The notes: a model not told the origin generated them from the letters alone. 64,000 nucleotides of DNA from Sindora glabra (GCA_020226215.1 CM035234.1:52827275-52891274), one strand, 5' to 3'; positions 37,660-50,157 are shown, counted from the first letter of the stretch. Made by a program: numbers and translations.

Positions 37660-38610
37660 TTAAGAATAGTAAGATTTTATCTAGACTATTTTTATCTCTT
37701 AGTGTGTTATATTTGTTAAATTTTATTTTATAATTTAGAGTCGTTTTACAATATTTTGAATTTACTTGGTTAATGCTAGATTTTGATAATAATTTTGTTT
37801 TTCAGTTATATCTTTGGCTTTGGATCATAGATTGGAGTGATCTTTATACTATTGAAAAGTTAAAAGAAAAATTTATAACTTTGGTATTTTGGTCAAAGCA
37901 TAGTTCAAACTCCTTGAAGCCCTTATTTAGTTAAGAAATTAAAGTCCTATTTTTGTCTTAACTGATATAGCTTTGGTTTTTGGGCCATATCTAGAGTTAC
38001 AAAAGTCTATTTAATGCGAAACTAATGCCAAAATCTTTATAACACCTAGCTTTAGAAATTTTGTTTATGGTTTACCCAAATTATATTATTTTAGTGGTCT
38101 TATACTAGTTAGAAGTTAGACTTGCAAGAATTCAATACTGTAACTCTTAGAGTTAATTACTTTGTAAAATTAGGTTTTGGGCTTCTAAAAATTAGGGTGT
38201 TAGGGACATAGAATTTAATCCTAAGAGACATAGAATTTAACTCCAATACTTTGTTAGGTTAATTAGGTTAGATAGAAAGGCAAGACCATATATTAGATGA
38301 GAGATATTTACACTTTTAACAGCATATTTTTTTTCTTTTCTTCTATCTTGTGTTCTCTAGCCATGGAAGGCTAATTTCGGAGTTAATTCAAAGAGTTTAA
38401 GGCTCTTTGCTTCTGGATTATGAGATCATAATTTGTAATATTAATTTTTTCTAATTAATTTTCCTCTTTCATTGATTACTTGTATTGATTTCTTGAAATT
38501 ACATATATTGGATGTTGATTTAGTAGAATTAGTATTCATCCTTGTGATTTTTGATATTTTATTATTTTAATGTTGAATTATGGTTGGTAAACTTTAGATT
38601 TTAAAGTTTT
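37660..38610 (+). mobile_element. Gyp-I-like LTR, copy 3 (distant, partial)
   Basis: On the plus strand it resembles the minus strand of 3790-4690, for example TTTACAATATTTTGAATTTACTTGG and the stretch around the GCCATGGAAGGCTAA phrase, at perhaps 70 percent identity. Both ends of the LTR are missing. It adjoins the Reina-like integrase, which is in opposite orientation, so a rearrangement lies at about 37650. Confidence 0.6.
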
Positions 38611-39030
38611 TCAAATAGTTTCAAGGTAATTAATTTCCAATGAAACTTAGAAAATTCAAACATAAATTTGTAAAAATTTGAGACACAAAAAGCAAGGAGT
38701 GATGATGGATTCAAATATTAAACATTAAAACAAGTAAAAGCACAAAATCAACTAACAATTTGAGATAAAAAAATGGACTACACAATGGAATGAAGCAGAA
38801 ATAACATGGAAGCATCAATTTTATGAACAAATATGAACCAAACTTGAATTTAAACATAAAATCAATAAGGAACAACAAAATCAACACAAGAACAATAGAA
38901 TCAAAAATAAATTTCTCAACAAGCACAATACAAAACAAAAATAGAAGAATTTAAAATAAAAAACTAAGAAATGAAGAGCATAACATAAAAATTAGGAAAC
39001 AATTACTTTGATGCCAAATGATGTGAATTC
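38611..39030. other. Unclassified AT-rich stretch
   Basis: Many AAAAATC and CAACA phrases; the minus-strand ORF 38711-38938 is a hydrophobic chance frame. No partner is seen. Confidence 0.4.
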
Positions 39031-39835
39031 CAAGGGTTAGATCATCCCAAAGTTTAGAAATCAAACTAAAAAAGAAGGATAATCATGCCACGCCTTAGAA
39101 TAGGGATGAAAGGAAGGGATAGGTGAGTGGAAATTATGCCACAAATGATGTTGATCCTTTAATAAGTGAGAATTAATGCTAAAAAGGTTAAATCACCACT
39201 GTTGAGTCTAGAGTTCTTGCTAGAACTATGAGAGGAAACAATTACAAAGAATCTCTAATATCACAAATGCCAAATGTTCTGAAAATCAAGAATAACCCTT
39301 TTTCTATAGGTTCATAAAGTCAAAAGTCAAAAAAAGTTAAACTGGGCCCTAATAAACTAATTAAGCCCAAGCTAATTGGCTAAATAATCCAATAATATTG
39401 TCTAATATAAAGGTGCAAAATAATGGCTTGAAAACAACAAAAGGCTAAATTGACTTAAACACTAAGAAACATATTAGCAAATGATCATATGCATCTTGAT
39501 TGCCATTACTCGAGAATAGTATTCGAATGCTATGGAAAATCCTACATGTACTCAAATACTGTACCTGAGTAATAGTAGGTGGAATCGAAACCAAGCACTG
39601 GTACTCAAGTACTATACTTTAGTACTTGTGTGTTTTCAACCAAAACCAAAATGCATATGATCCATGCTCATACAAACTCATCCATTCTTGCCTTATCATG
39701 CATGCAAGCTCTCTCTATCAACTTTTGAATTCTCTCTTTGATCTTCTTGACCTTAATTCTTGTCATTGGACCTTTTAGTAAATGTAGAAGCTTATTCACT
39801 CTTAGAATTCCATCAATTCTAATACAAGTTCTAAC
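39031..39835. repeat. Repeat B, copy 2
   Basis: It aligns with 21940-22775. The shared phrases include AAGTTTAGAAATCAAAC, AAGAAGGATAATCA and AAATCCTACATGTACT. Confidence 0.6.
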
Positions 39836-40266
39836 AATCACCCTTGTAGTAATAATTTTTATTAAAAATATTAAATCTTATCCAGTTTCATGAAAATATC
39901 AAAAATTGATATATAAACATTTAATAACCTCATTAAGCTATTTCCATGTGCAAAACAAGTCATACATGATTCCTCTTTATCTCATTCTCAATATACTTTA
40001 GAAAAAGATACTCTTAACTTGAAAAATCCATTTTAAATACCAAACTTTAATAAAACTTTTTAAATATTGTTATTATAAATAATGTTATAAAATATTATTT
40101 TTAAACTATTTTCATGCAAAAAACATATTGCACAAGCTTTTCTAACTCAAACCATCAACATGCTTAAAAAAAGATTTATTTTGGCTTTCAAAAACCCTTT
40201 TTATATGCAAATCTTTATAAATTTTTCTAGAGACTCCTAGCCAAGTTTCCAAGGATTAAAACATCA
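39836..40266 (-). mobile_element. Probable part of the Tek-2 LTR, left of the Helitron
   Basis: By position this continues the Tek-2 3' LTR of 54444-55902 beyond the inserted Helitron. No TG/CA end was identified, so this rests mainly on layout. Confidence 0.4.
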
Positions 40267-40499
40267 TCTACTACTATATTAATAAAATGAGGCTTTGTTT
40301 CCCCAATGCATAAGACACTTGTCAACTTCCTCTTCTTTGCTATTTTCATTTTTCTACATAAACCAATGCTTTTCTTCTTCTTCTTTTTTTTTATCAGCTT
40401 GCAATTTTAACATAGATACTCTTCTTTGCATTTACTTTATTACTGCATTATATATATAATTTTCTTTTTTATTTTTTATATTTATTTCTATTGATTACA

Positions 40500-42660
40500 T
40501 CTTAAGTGCAAATATTATTAAATAATATAAATATAGCACAATATATTTTATTTTTATTATAAAAATATTTTTAAATATTTAAAATATTAATTTAATTTAA
40601 CTATTTAATTACATACTATATTTTAATTTTTATATGACTTTATAACTCACTTATTATCTTTGTTCTTTTTATTTGCTTCATGATATGTTTTTCTTCTTTT
40701 ATTTTTTCATGTGAACTCTTATTTATAGCACAAATGCTTATATCACTAGGATATACATATATATTAATTTTTCTCATAAAAATAATTTAAATAAATTAAA
40801 AATTTTAATTTACTTGAATTACTTAATTAGCTATTCTATTTTTAAATATAATATTACTTTATAGGTCATTCATTAAATCATTTGAATTAATTAATTAATT
40901 ACCTACTCCATTTGAATTACTTAATTTATTTGAATAATATGAATATAACATAATATATATTATCTTTATTATAAAAATATTTTAGATAAGCTAAATATTT
41001 AATTTAATTTATATTTTTATTACTTTTAAATTATTACATAGTTTTTATTTTTTATTTGCTCTATTACACATTAAATTATGTACATATTATCTTCTAATTT
41101 AATTTGTTACACTTTTTCATCATCATTCATGTTATTTGCAACTTAAATACTGGTTTCACTAAGTAGTATAGATATAATAAGATATCTTTTATTTTTATTA
41201 TAAAAATATTTTTTAAAAAAATTAAAATTTAATTTAATTGAAACACTTAACTACATTTTCTATTTATTATTCTTATATTACTTTATAACTCATATATTAT
41301 ATCTTTTTTATTTGCTTATGACATGTTTTTTCTTTTTTTTTCTTTTTTTATGTGAAATCGTGTTATTTACAATACAAATGCTAACATTAATAAGATTTGT
41401 ATGTTAATTTAAAATATTGAAATAATTTAACTAAGTTAAAATATTTAATTTGTTTGATTTTTTTAATTACTTATCCAGTTTTTAACTATTATATTACTTT
41501 ATTGGTCACTCATAATTTCTCTTCTTTTTATTTGTTTTGTTGCATCTTTTGTTGCCTTTGTAGCATCTTAATTTTGCACCCCAACCTTTCTTTTTTTTCT
41601 TCCCATTTATAGATTTTTTACACCATTTTTTCTTTTTATTTATTTCATTACTCCATTACATTTATATATTATTTTTATTTATTTTATTGCATATTTTTTG
41701 TATATTTTTGTTATTTATAATTTTAATACTAATATCATTAAATAATATAGATATAATACAATGTGTTTTTTATTACAAATTTATTTTATATAAGTTAAAA
41801 ATATAATTTAATTTAATTACTTAAGTAATTATATAATTTTTATCTTTTATATCATTTTACAATTCTCCTACTCTCCTATTCCTTTTTTTTTATTTTATTT
41901 GCTCCATTATATGTTTTCCCTCTTATTTTTTTTGGCATTTACTCCTATTATTTATAATTTAAAATTTAATATCTTTAAGAGGTATATATATTTTATTTTT
42001 GTTATAAAAATATTTTAGATTAATTATATAATTAATTTGTTATATAATTTTCTTTTTATATTTTTTCATATGACATATTATACTTAACCCTCCTATGGTT
42101 CTATCTAATTATGCTCACATCCTTTCTATATTTAGAAATATATAATAAAATCCTTTTTCATGTGCACTCACATGCATGTTGTTTTATATTTAACATACAC
42201 TCATATATTGAGAAGAACAAGTAGGATTATGGAAGAATGGAACAACACAATATATTTTTTGTTTATTATAAACATATTATAAATAAGTTAAATATTGAAT
42301 TTTTTGAATTTTTTAATTGTATAGTATATTTTTTATTTATAAGTCTTATTAATTTACAAATCACATAGAGTTTCTTCTCTTTTTGTTTACTTCATTGCAT
42401 GATTTTTTTTCTTATATATTTACAATTAAAATGTTAATATTACTAAATATTGTAGATATAAAATAATATATTTAGTATTTATTCTAAAAATATGTAAAAT
42501 ACTTTAAATTTTTAACTTAATATAATTATTTAACTTTATGGTCTATTTTTAATTTTTATTTTACTTTGTAGCTCAACTATTTTCTTTTTATTATGTACTC
42601 GCATGTTTACAATTTAGATAATAATATAAAAAAAAGTAGTTTTGATATGATACAATGTAT
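40500..42660 (+). repeat. AT-rich satellite-like tandem array in the Helitron, part 1
   Basis: Degenerate units recur with a landmark TTTATTATAAAAATATTT (about 40553, 40965, 41193, 41997 and weaker ones between). Each unit then has a TTTAATT-rich part, ACTTTATAACTCA, CTTTTTATTTGCT, a CAT..TGTTTTTCTT part and ATTTACAATTTAAATGCTAATATCACTAA. Spacing is mostly 195-270 bases, sometimes larger where a unit has decayed or been lost. Confidence 0.7.
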
Positions 42661-42665
42661 TTAAT
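42661..42665. repeat. Left target duplication of Ath-2 (TTAAT)
   Basis: TTAAT here and at 52266-52270 flank the Ath-2 LTRs exactly. Confidence 0.92.
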
Positions 42666-44146
42666 TGACCGTGATTCCGCAAGTGCACGGGTTAAGTCGA
42701 GTTATAGTATAAAAGATATCGTCTCCACAGGGATTGAACGTTGAATACTAACTGAATTTCAAGGAAAATTATCTAGGCGTATTGATTGATATTGGGAATT
42801 AAGGATAAAAGGTAAAACAGAGCTTAGTTATCAAAAAGGTTTAATTCAATGAAATGAAAGTGTACTCAGCTTAAGGTTCCCTTGTACATTTCATTATGGA
42901 ATGAATATAATCCTTTAACTTGGTTTACTGTTAATTTAGATTGCTGGATTACCAAAAATAAGCTATACCTCATTGCAAGGCTACTAGTTACTAACCAAAA
43001 GATTAAGTGCCCAGAATTTCTCTAGTAATCACTCATCTAGGTTGCATTAACATTGCTTTAGAATCCATTTTCAGACATTTCATCCTGTGCAAAAGAATCC
43101 AATTAGCTTAATTCCTAAGTCTAATTGATATTCCCAATGATCATGCAAGGTCCGATTAATTAATTAATCATTTCAACCTAGAATCAATTAATCCATAACA
43201 CAAATCCAATATTCCGGAAGTACTAGTTTGATCAAGTACAAAACAGCATAATCAAATCATAAATCAACAGTAAATCAAGCTAGATTATATAAAATTCAAT
43301 TCCATAAATCCATGAACAAGTTCACCCAAGCTGAGTACAAGGGTTTAGTGTGAAAACATTACAAAATTAGAAGAAAACCAGAAAACAGAGAGGGAATTCA
43401 AACAATTCATGAAGCTCTACAAATTCCTTACTTGAATCTTCAATCCTTTGCTTGAATCCACGTTAGAAGTTGCCCTTGGTGAGTTTAGGTCTCTCCTAGG
43501 GTTTCTCCCAACAGCACCTCTTTTAATTTTTCAGTTTTTCCTCTCCTCCCTTCTGATTTTTCGCACAAAACTTATATGGGTAATGTACACGGTGTATGAC
43601 ACGGCCTATGTTCTACCCCATGTTTCTCAGTGAGAGTTGAGCAGCTTGATACACGGGGTGCGACACTCCCCGTGTTTACTTGAGAAGTGTCAAGCAATGT
43701 TTTACACGGGGTATGACACGGCCCATGTTGTACCCCATGTTCTTCTGCAAAGGCTGGTCAGCATGATACACGGGGTGTGACACTCCTCGTGTTTACCTCA
43801 GAAGTGAAGGGCAGTATGATACACGGGGTATGACACGTCCCGTGTTTACCCCCGTGTTCTTCTCTGAGCAGTTCAGTGAAGCCTCGAAGCATTTCAGAAG
43901 GATACACGGCCTTCCACACGGGGTTCCCATACCCCGTGTTCTTTGTCAGGTGAGCAAATTTACTTCGATTCTCCATAATTCGCATAGTTTTGCCTCCGGA
44001 TTCTTTTCTAATGCTCAAATGTGTCATTTCAAAACTTGAAAACAAAATATCGAGCATCTAAGTATCCTTTTCAATCAATTTGCACAAGATACTAAGTAAA
44101 TAAGTGATGAAACATATAGAATTTTAGTGCAATTGTGCATTTATCA
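42666..44146 (-). mobile_element. 3' LTR of Ath-2 (1481 bp)
   Basis: Plus-strand start TGACCGTGATTCC, end GCATTTATCA. It differs from the 5' LTR (50784-52265) at a few percent of positions by eye, mostly transitions, and by one base in length, so the element is fairly young. It contains the palindromic module. ORFs at 43448-44057 on both strands come from the palindromes. Confidence 0.95.
43575..43945. repeat. Palindromic module, Ath-2 3' LTR (5-6 units)
   Basis: Units start near 43589, 43651, 43704, 43769 and 43819, plus a shorter palindrome at 43902-43941 (ACACGGGGTTCCC/ACCCCGTGT). Typical unit: ACACGGGGTATGACACGG, then CCCGTGT, TGTACCCC and TGTTCTTCTC. The arms ACACGGGGT and ACCCCGTGT are exact reverse complements, with a second inverted pair ACACG/CGTGT inside. 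Confidence 0.9.
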
Positions 44147-44158
44147 ATTCCTCCACAC
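44147..44158 (-). other. Polypurine tract of Ath-2
   Basis: Minus strand GTGTGGAGGAAT directly precedes the 3' LTR, after the GAGGACGAGCAAGATTCAA phrase found at this place in Athila-type elements. Confidence 0.85.
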
Positions 44159-45937
44159 TTGAATCTTGCTCGTCCTCAAGTAAGGAAGTAAGAGAACAAG
44201 AAATCTACTCCAATTTTTCTTCTTCTCTTCTCTTTTTTTTTTTATATATATATAACATCAGGCAATCATTCAATAAATCAAAGATTAGGATCAACTCGTG
44301 CCAAGCAACTAAATGAAAATAAAGCAACTAAACAAGTTAATCCTCAGCATAAAAGCAAAAGAGAATAGCCTCACAAGTAAAGTGTTTACTCACACTCTCA
44401 AGATTAGGCTTGTGTATACTCTCAAATCAATCAGCTCAAGACTTAATGCTACCATATGCTTGCAAAAACTCTAATCTCCACTACTATATTGTAAAATGTA
44501 TGCAAATAAGAGGACTTTATTAGGGAAAATGGTGAGGGTAAGGGAAAGGAAAATTAAGGGGTGAAAAGTGATAGAGTCATGAGTTTGAAGGAAAAAGACA
44601 CATTGGTCATGAGTTTGACCATTGTCGAGTTCCATTACTTAGCTTAGCATATTACCCCTGCTTCTATCCCTTGTTCCAACCTCCATTCTTCTCTCTTTTT
44701 TTTTATACATAAATCAGCAAACAAAACCTTTTCTTTTTTTTTTCTTTTTAATTTATTTCCCAACAAGCTTTTCTTCCTCTTCTTCTTCCCAAATTATTTA
44801 TTTATCACCATCTTTTTCTTTTTTTTTGTTAGCTTGTTGGTTTGTTATTTTTTTTTATAACAATCAAAGCTATAAATTAACTTATCCAACTAGTTGCACT
44901 AAGTAAGGACCTCTAAGTGATAGCCAAACTCATATAATGTGTCTAAGTTCCCTTAAACTCCAAGGTTCAAGTTCACTTGGGCAGTGGCTTTGGATGAACA
45001 TAGTATGAGCTAGGCTAGAAATGAGGGTCCAAGGCTCAAAGTGACTAATTAGGGAAAAAGTTGAAAATAGTTTAGGGTATAACAAAGAAAAGGATTCAAA
45101 TAAGCAAAACAAATAAAAAGGGTGAAGAAACATGGCCTCATCATTTTTGACATGCAAAATACATAAAATGTAGCCTCAAAAAGAGCAAATGCAAGTTCTA
45201 GAGCAAAAAGTCAAGAGTGATGACATAATCCCTCAAGAAGATAAAAATGAGCTTCAAATTCTAATGTGAAAGTGGCTCAAAAGGCTCAAATCTCACAAGG
45301 ATCAATTATGCTCATTACTCTTAGCTTCAATCTTTAGATTTTCCTTATTAAGTTACTAAATAATCATTAAAGGAGCAAAGCATGAACCAATCACTTTATT
45401 CAAAAGATTGCCCCTAAAAATTTAAAGTTTTTTTTTTAACAGTTTATAGAATTTGGAGTAAATTTCAGTACTCAAAATCAATCAAGCAGATTCAGGTGCA
45501 AAACATTGCAAAACATTTTAAACGCTGCTCCCCCACACTTAAAATTGGACATTGTCCTCAATGTACAAATAAGTAAATGGAAAAGAGACAAAGAATAGAT
45601 GGGGGACTGAAACTTCCCTGACAAGTGGAACATGGTTGTCCAGTATAGATGATGACTTCAGGGAGATCCAGAAGCAGAGACAAATTAGGAGAGAGAGAGA
45701 GGAGACTGGTAATCTAAAAGAAAGAAAATGCAATACTAGAAAAAAAATATGTTGTTAGTTATTACAGACATTAATATTAAAAGTGCAAGAAAATAAAAGA
45801 GAAATAACTAAAATAATAACAAGTAAATGAAAGTGCATAGTCAATATAAGTACAGACCAGATAAATGGAAGTAGAGAGTAGAAATAAGTAAGAAGAAATA
45901 GGATATATAAGTAAAAAGGAAAAATAAATGATCCAAG
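44159..45937 (-). mobile_element. Ath-2 3' spacer
   Basis: Non-coding, with long T tracts on the plus strand (44230-44880). It holds a second polypurine-like motif at 45527-45540, just downstream of the env-position ORF. The small frames 44930-45157 and 45539-45733 have no domain. Confidence 0.8.
45527..45540 (-). other. Second polypurine-like motif in Ath-2
   Basis: Minus strand AAGTGTGGGGGAGC, preceded by TTGAGGACAATGTCC. This is the same pair of motifs, GAGGAC...AAGTGTGG(G/A)GG, as at the true tract 44147-44175, 1.4 kb away. Confidence 0.6.
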
Positions 45938-47131
45938 CTACTGAACAGAAGGGTCCGAATCACCTGGGGAAGAGGGGTGGAAAAGCTGGAACAGGGGCTC
46001 GACCATGCTCTCGATGTGTTTGGAGCGCTTGTCCAAGTCGTCATAAAGACCCTCAATCCTCGTCTGATGGTCAGAGATAAGCCGAAGCTCAGCAAGAATC
46101 TGCTGCTAACCAGAAAGTATGTCCTGGAAGTAGGCCTCGGATGAAACTTTACCCCCCGCAGAAGATGATGGACCCATATCAGGCGCTGCATCACGATCGC
46201 CATCATCTCCTGGAATACCATGCTCCTCCTCATGGGGCTGCTGCTACACAGGCTGGATCCCCATAGCCAGAAGAATGCCCCTTCGAAGAGGTGTCATGTG
46301 GGATACTATGGTGAGGGATCCATACGGTCTATCAAAGACGCCTAACCGCCTGGCTAGTCTGGTAACATATGGACCAGCAGCAATGCTCGCAGCTCTCCTA
46401 TCTGATGCCTGAGTCGAGAAGAAGTGGGCAAATGCACCTCCAATGTGAATAGGCACTCTCTGAATCATGTTATACAGGAAGAGTACATCAGCAATGCTCA
46501 CGACCCCATGATTGTGCCCCCGACCACTCAAGGTGTGACTGAAGGTGGAGTGGATCACTCGCCAGGCAACTCTCCTGAGGTTAGACGCCTTGCTCTTGGT
46601 GGGATCATAAGTGTTCCCGATAGCAATATCAGTCCATACTCGCCACTGCTTGGTCCCGTGGGGTAGTCCTATCAGCATGTCATGATACTCGGGAGTGGTC
46701 ACAAACTCCTCAGAATAAAGTCCCAGGTGTACTAAGAGCTGGGTCACACTCATGGAATATGCAACTCCTTCGAGTCGGAACTGCACTGTGTCGGCTGAAT
46801 CAACTGTCCCGAAATATCTCTCTAGATAGAATGTACTAAGAAACTCCAAAGTAAGCTCCCTATAGGTAGGCTCTATAATTTGAAAGAAGATCTCCCAAGC
46901 ACCTACACTAATGAGCTCATAGATCTCATCCTCCAGGCCGAACTCTCTCAAAACAGCCCAATCTAGGTATCGGCCTTCTACAAATGACCGGTCCTTATGT
47001 CTATCAAAGGCTTGAATATGAGCGTCTTCTGTGAATTCCAAGAATGAGTGTGTTGGTCCTCTAGAGGAGGTCCCTCTAGAAGTATCACCCTTGGTTGTTT
47101 TCCTAGCAGTTGTCTTTTGCCTCTTTGACAT
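45938..47131 (-). pseudogene. Ath-2 env-position ORF (Athila ORF-1-like), two in-frame stops
   Basis: Frame of 397 codons starting at ATG 47131 (MSKRQKTTARKTTKGDTS). It lies after integrase, in the place of the env-like gene of Athila elements. The basic N-terminus is followed by a globular part with FVEGRYLDWAVLREFGLEDE, FLSTFYLERYFG, VQFRLEGVAYSMSVTQLLV and IADVLFLYNMIQRVPIHIGG, resembling the Athila ORF-1 family of unknown function. I see no clear signal peptide or transmembrane helix. Stops at 46244-46246 and 46106-46108 interrupt it; the reading frame continues past both to 45938 with a Ser/Gly-rich and then coiled-coil-like tail (QTRIEGLYDDLDKRSKHIES). A pyrimidine tract and TTTTGCAG end 3 bases before the ATG, as for a spliced subgenomic RNA. 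Confidence 0.8.
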
Positions 47132-47794
47132 TGTCTGCAAAAGAAAATTGACTAAATGAGATAGAGTATTGAGAGTTTGTCAGTCAGCAGATTCCAAAGG
47201 CAATAGTTCAGCGTGCAATTTCAATATCATCCAATGTCAAATGAAATGCAATTCAAAGGTCAATGCCATCAATGCAGATAAGTGGTCATATCAATGAAGT
47301 AAAGTAGGCAATTAGTCAATCAATCACTAAACTTCAAGGGATTTAAATGCAATCAATTAAACATTTCAAGACCTATCAATTAAACATTTCAATCAATCAA
47401 TCAAAGATGCAGATTCAATCAATCAAGCATCAAACCTCAAAGGATATGAACATTCCTATGAATTCTAACATGCATTGAGGTTCAATAAACATAAGTAATT
47501 GTAAATTACTTCAAAAATTTCAAAGAAAATGCTCTTACCTTGTGAATTGCAGATGAAAACCCTAAGTTCTTGTTGAAATCACAAGAGGAATCCAAGTTGT
47601 GAAATCAAACCAATTAAATTGAAAATCAAGCAGCAAAATCACTTCAAATAGCCAAATAAAGCACTTTAATCGGTGGATTTCGGCAAGATGATGACTGAAA
47701 ATGAAGATAGAGAGGTTAGGGCACGGAGGAAGACGAAGAAAATGAGGGAAAATGAAGGAAAATCTGGGTTTTTCACCATTAAAAGCTCGTCAGC
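47132..47794 (-). mobile_element. Ath-2 spacer between palindromic array and env-position ORF
   Basis: Non-coding. It contains simple CAATCAATCAA-type repeats at about 47330-47440. It would form the 5' part or intron of the RNA for the env-position ORF. Confidence 0.7.
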
Positions 47795-48275
47795 CCAGGA
47801 ACACGGGGTCAGACACGTCTCGTGTTGTACCCCGTGTTTCTCTGCGAATGAGTGTTCTGAGATTTGCAAACTTACACGGGGTATGACATACCCCGTGTTC
47901 TTCCCCGTGTTTCTCTTTGAAAGATTGTAACAAACTTCACAGTAGTACATGGGGTTAAACACGACCCGTGTTGTACCCCGTGTTTCTCTCTGGAAGGCTC
48001 ATGTTCAAAAATCCTTATCATTGGTTCAACCAGTGAGGTACACGGGGTAGGACACGACCCGTGTTCATCATCGTGTATCTCTCTGGACTTCCATGAAAAT
48101 CACAAAATTTTTATGCGAACCAAACAGTGAGGAACACGGGGTATGACACATCCCGTGTTCAACACCGTGTTTCTCACTGAACTGCGATGAAAATCATAAG
48201 TCCTTTTATACTGACCAGACAGTGAGGTACACGGGGCATGACATGTCCCTTGTTGTACACCGTGTATCTCACTGG
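47795..48275. repeat. Palindromic module, Ath-2 internal array (6 units)
   Basis: Units near 47800, 47873, 47946, 48039, 48132 and 48229, with spacing of about 73-97 bases. Each has an ACACGGGGT-like arm, a middle ACACG..CGTGT pair and an ACCCCGTGT-like arm, then TTTCTC or TATCTC and a spacer that is itself partly repeated (GAAAATCA, CAGTGAGG). The array lies between integrase and the env-position ORF. ORFs in it are by-products. Confidence 0.9.
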
Positions 48276-48534
48276 ACTGCGTTTTGAGCCTTCTGTGCAA
48301 GAAAACAAACAACAATCATGCATTCATGCCTAATTTACCTCAAAGACAGAGACCAAGTGCAAAAATGAACATCCTAAATCAACAACTCATGACTTATATG
48401 CCTCAACTACTCAGAAACTCAGATTGTAAAGGAAAAAAAAAACTAAGAATTAAAAGCAAGAAAATAAAGAAATAAGCTTGGGTTGCCTCCCAAGAAGCGC
48501 TTGTTTATAGTCATAAGCTCGACCCCTATTTTTA
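48276..48534 (-). mobile_element. Ath-2 short spacer after integrase
   Basis: Non-coding, A-rich; no motif recognised. Confidence 0.6.
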
Positions 48535-50157
48535 TCAGTCTAGAGCTGCCATTAGTGGTGGCCCGACAACATAATGCTTCAATCTCTGGCCATTAACTTT
48601 GAAATTGCTGGTGCTTTCACTCCAAATTTCCACGGCTCCAAACGGATACACCTTCTTCACACGATATGGTCCAGTCCACCTTGTCTCAAGCTTCCCTGGA
48701 AAGAGCTTGAATCTAGAACTGAACAACAGCACCAAGTCTCCTTCATGAAATTCCCGTCTGAGAATACGCTTGTCGTGCCAAGCCTTTGTTCTTTCTTTAT
48801 ACATCTTGGTATTGTCGTAAGCTTCATTTCTCAGTTCTTCAAGCTCAAGAAGTTGGAGCTTCCTTTTCTCCCTAGCAGATTGCAAATCAAAGTTGAGCAA
48901 CTTGATTGCCCAATACGTTTTGTGTTCAATCTCCACTGGCAAATGACAGTGCTTCCCATAGATAAGCCGAAATGGTGCCATTCCAATAGGAGTTTTAAAA
49001 ACAGTTCTATAGGCCCATAAGGCATCATCCAACTTGAGTGCCTAATTCTTCCTTGATCTAGACACAGTCTTCTCCAATATGCACTTGATTTCTCTATTGG
49101 AAAGCTCCACTTGCCCACTGGTTTGAGGGTGATATGGAGTAGAGATCTTTTGGGTTACTCCATACCCTTTCAAGAGGGATTGAAATTGATGGGCAATGAA
49201 ATGAAACCCTCCATCACTGATGACAGCTCTAGGTATCCCAAACCTAGGAAACAACACCTTCGTGAAAAATCGAACCATAACTTTTGCATCACAAGTCCGA
49301 GTGGCAATTGCTTCCACCCATTTGGAAACATAGTCAACCGCCACAAGTATATATCTGTTGCTGCAAGAAGGTGGGAATGGTCCCATGAAATCAATTCCCC
49401 AGACATCAAATATTTCAACTTCCAGAATGTTGTTCAAAGGCATCTCATGCCTTTTTGATATATTACTAACCCTTTGGCACTAGTCACAAGAAGTGACATA
49501 ATGGTGAACATCCTTGAAAAGAGTCGGCCAATAAAAACCCGCCTGGGCAATCTTCGAAGCTGTTCTTGAAGCGCCAAAGTGTCCTCCATATGGAGAGGAG
49601 TGACAATGGAACAAGATGCTTGCAATTTCTTCCTCAGGCACACACCTTCTAAACAGGCCATCTGCACATCTTCTGTAGAGGAAAGGCTCATCCTAAAAGT
49701 AGTGTTTCACTTATGTTAAGAACTTCTTTTTCTATTGATACCCCACATCCGGAGGTAAAACACCACTCACAATGTAATTCACATAATCTGCAAACCATGG
49801 GATGGCTGAAGAAGAGATAGCCAACAGATAGTCATCAGGAAGGGAATCGTTTATTGGCATCTCCTTATCTTCCTCATCATCTAACTCTTGCTTCAATCTG
49901 GAAAGGTGATCAGCCACAACATTTTCAGTACCCTTCTTATCTCGAATTTCCAGATCAAATTCTTGTAACAAAAGAATCCATATGATTAGACGAGGTTTAG
50001 CTTCCTTCTTGCTTAAAAGGTACTGGATGGCTGCATGATCCGTGAAGACTATCACCTTGGAATCCACCAAATAGGATCGGAACTTGTCAACTTCATAAAC
50101 TACCGCAAGAAGTTCCTTTTCGGTTGTGGCATAGTTCAGTTAAGCTTCATCCAAGGT
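48535..50157 (-). pseudogene. pol: Ath-2 RNase H and integrase (one frame, six stops)
   Basis: Minus-strand frame running from the gag junction to the stop at 48535. RNase H (about 50157-49850) has KFRSYLVDSKVIVFTDHAAI and VVADHLSRL. Integrase follows: a zinc-binding HHCC region with SPYGGHFGASRTASKIAQAG and HHYVTSCD.CQ, the core with VWGIDFMGPFPPS (first Asp), AVISDGGFHF (second Asp) and TPYHPQTSGQVELSNREIK (Glu), then ALWAYRTVFKTPIGMAPF and a C-terminal FPGKLETRWTGPY. Stops occur at 50140, 49732, 49711, 49693, 49480 and 49042, with no frameshift. Protease and reverse transcriptase are deleted, so the element must rely on others. Confidence 0.93.

Larger units (their letters stand above)
40267..42665 (+). 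mobile_element. Helitron (non-autonomous), left part with 5' end
   Basis: It starts TCTACTACTATATTAATAAAA, close to the TC...CTATATTAATAA start of plant Helitrons, directly after a host A (40266). The matching 3' end CTAG is at 54440-54443 before a host T, which fits the A-T insertion rule. Without the Ath-2 insertion the element is about 4.6 kb. No RepHel protein is coded. The inside is an AT-rich tandem array. Confidence 0.7.

Noticed and set aside
40500..42660. The AT-rich block could be a matrix attachment region or a centromere satellite.
   Set aside because: Base composition alone does not support either; Helitron-like ends and the tandem units explain the block better.
46424..46666. 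Plus-strand ORF across the env-position gene, and similar opposite-strand ORFs at 48574-49020 and 49111-49458.
   Set aside because: They are shadows of the minus-strand Ath-2 coding regions.
47795..48275. Regularly spaced palindromes resemble a CRISPR array.
   Set aside because: The DNA is from a plant retrotransposon, the repeats are long and vary, the spacers are partly repeated, and no cas gene is near.
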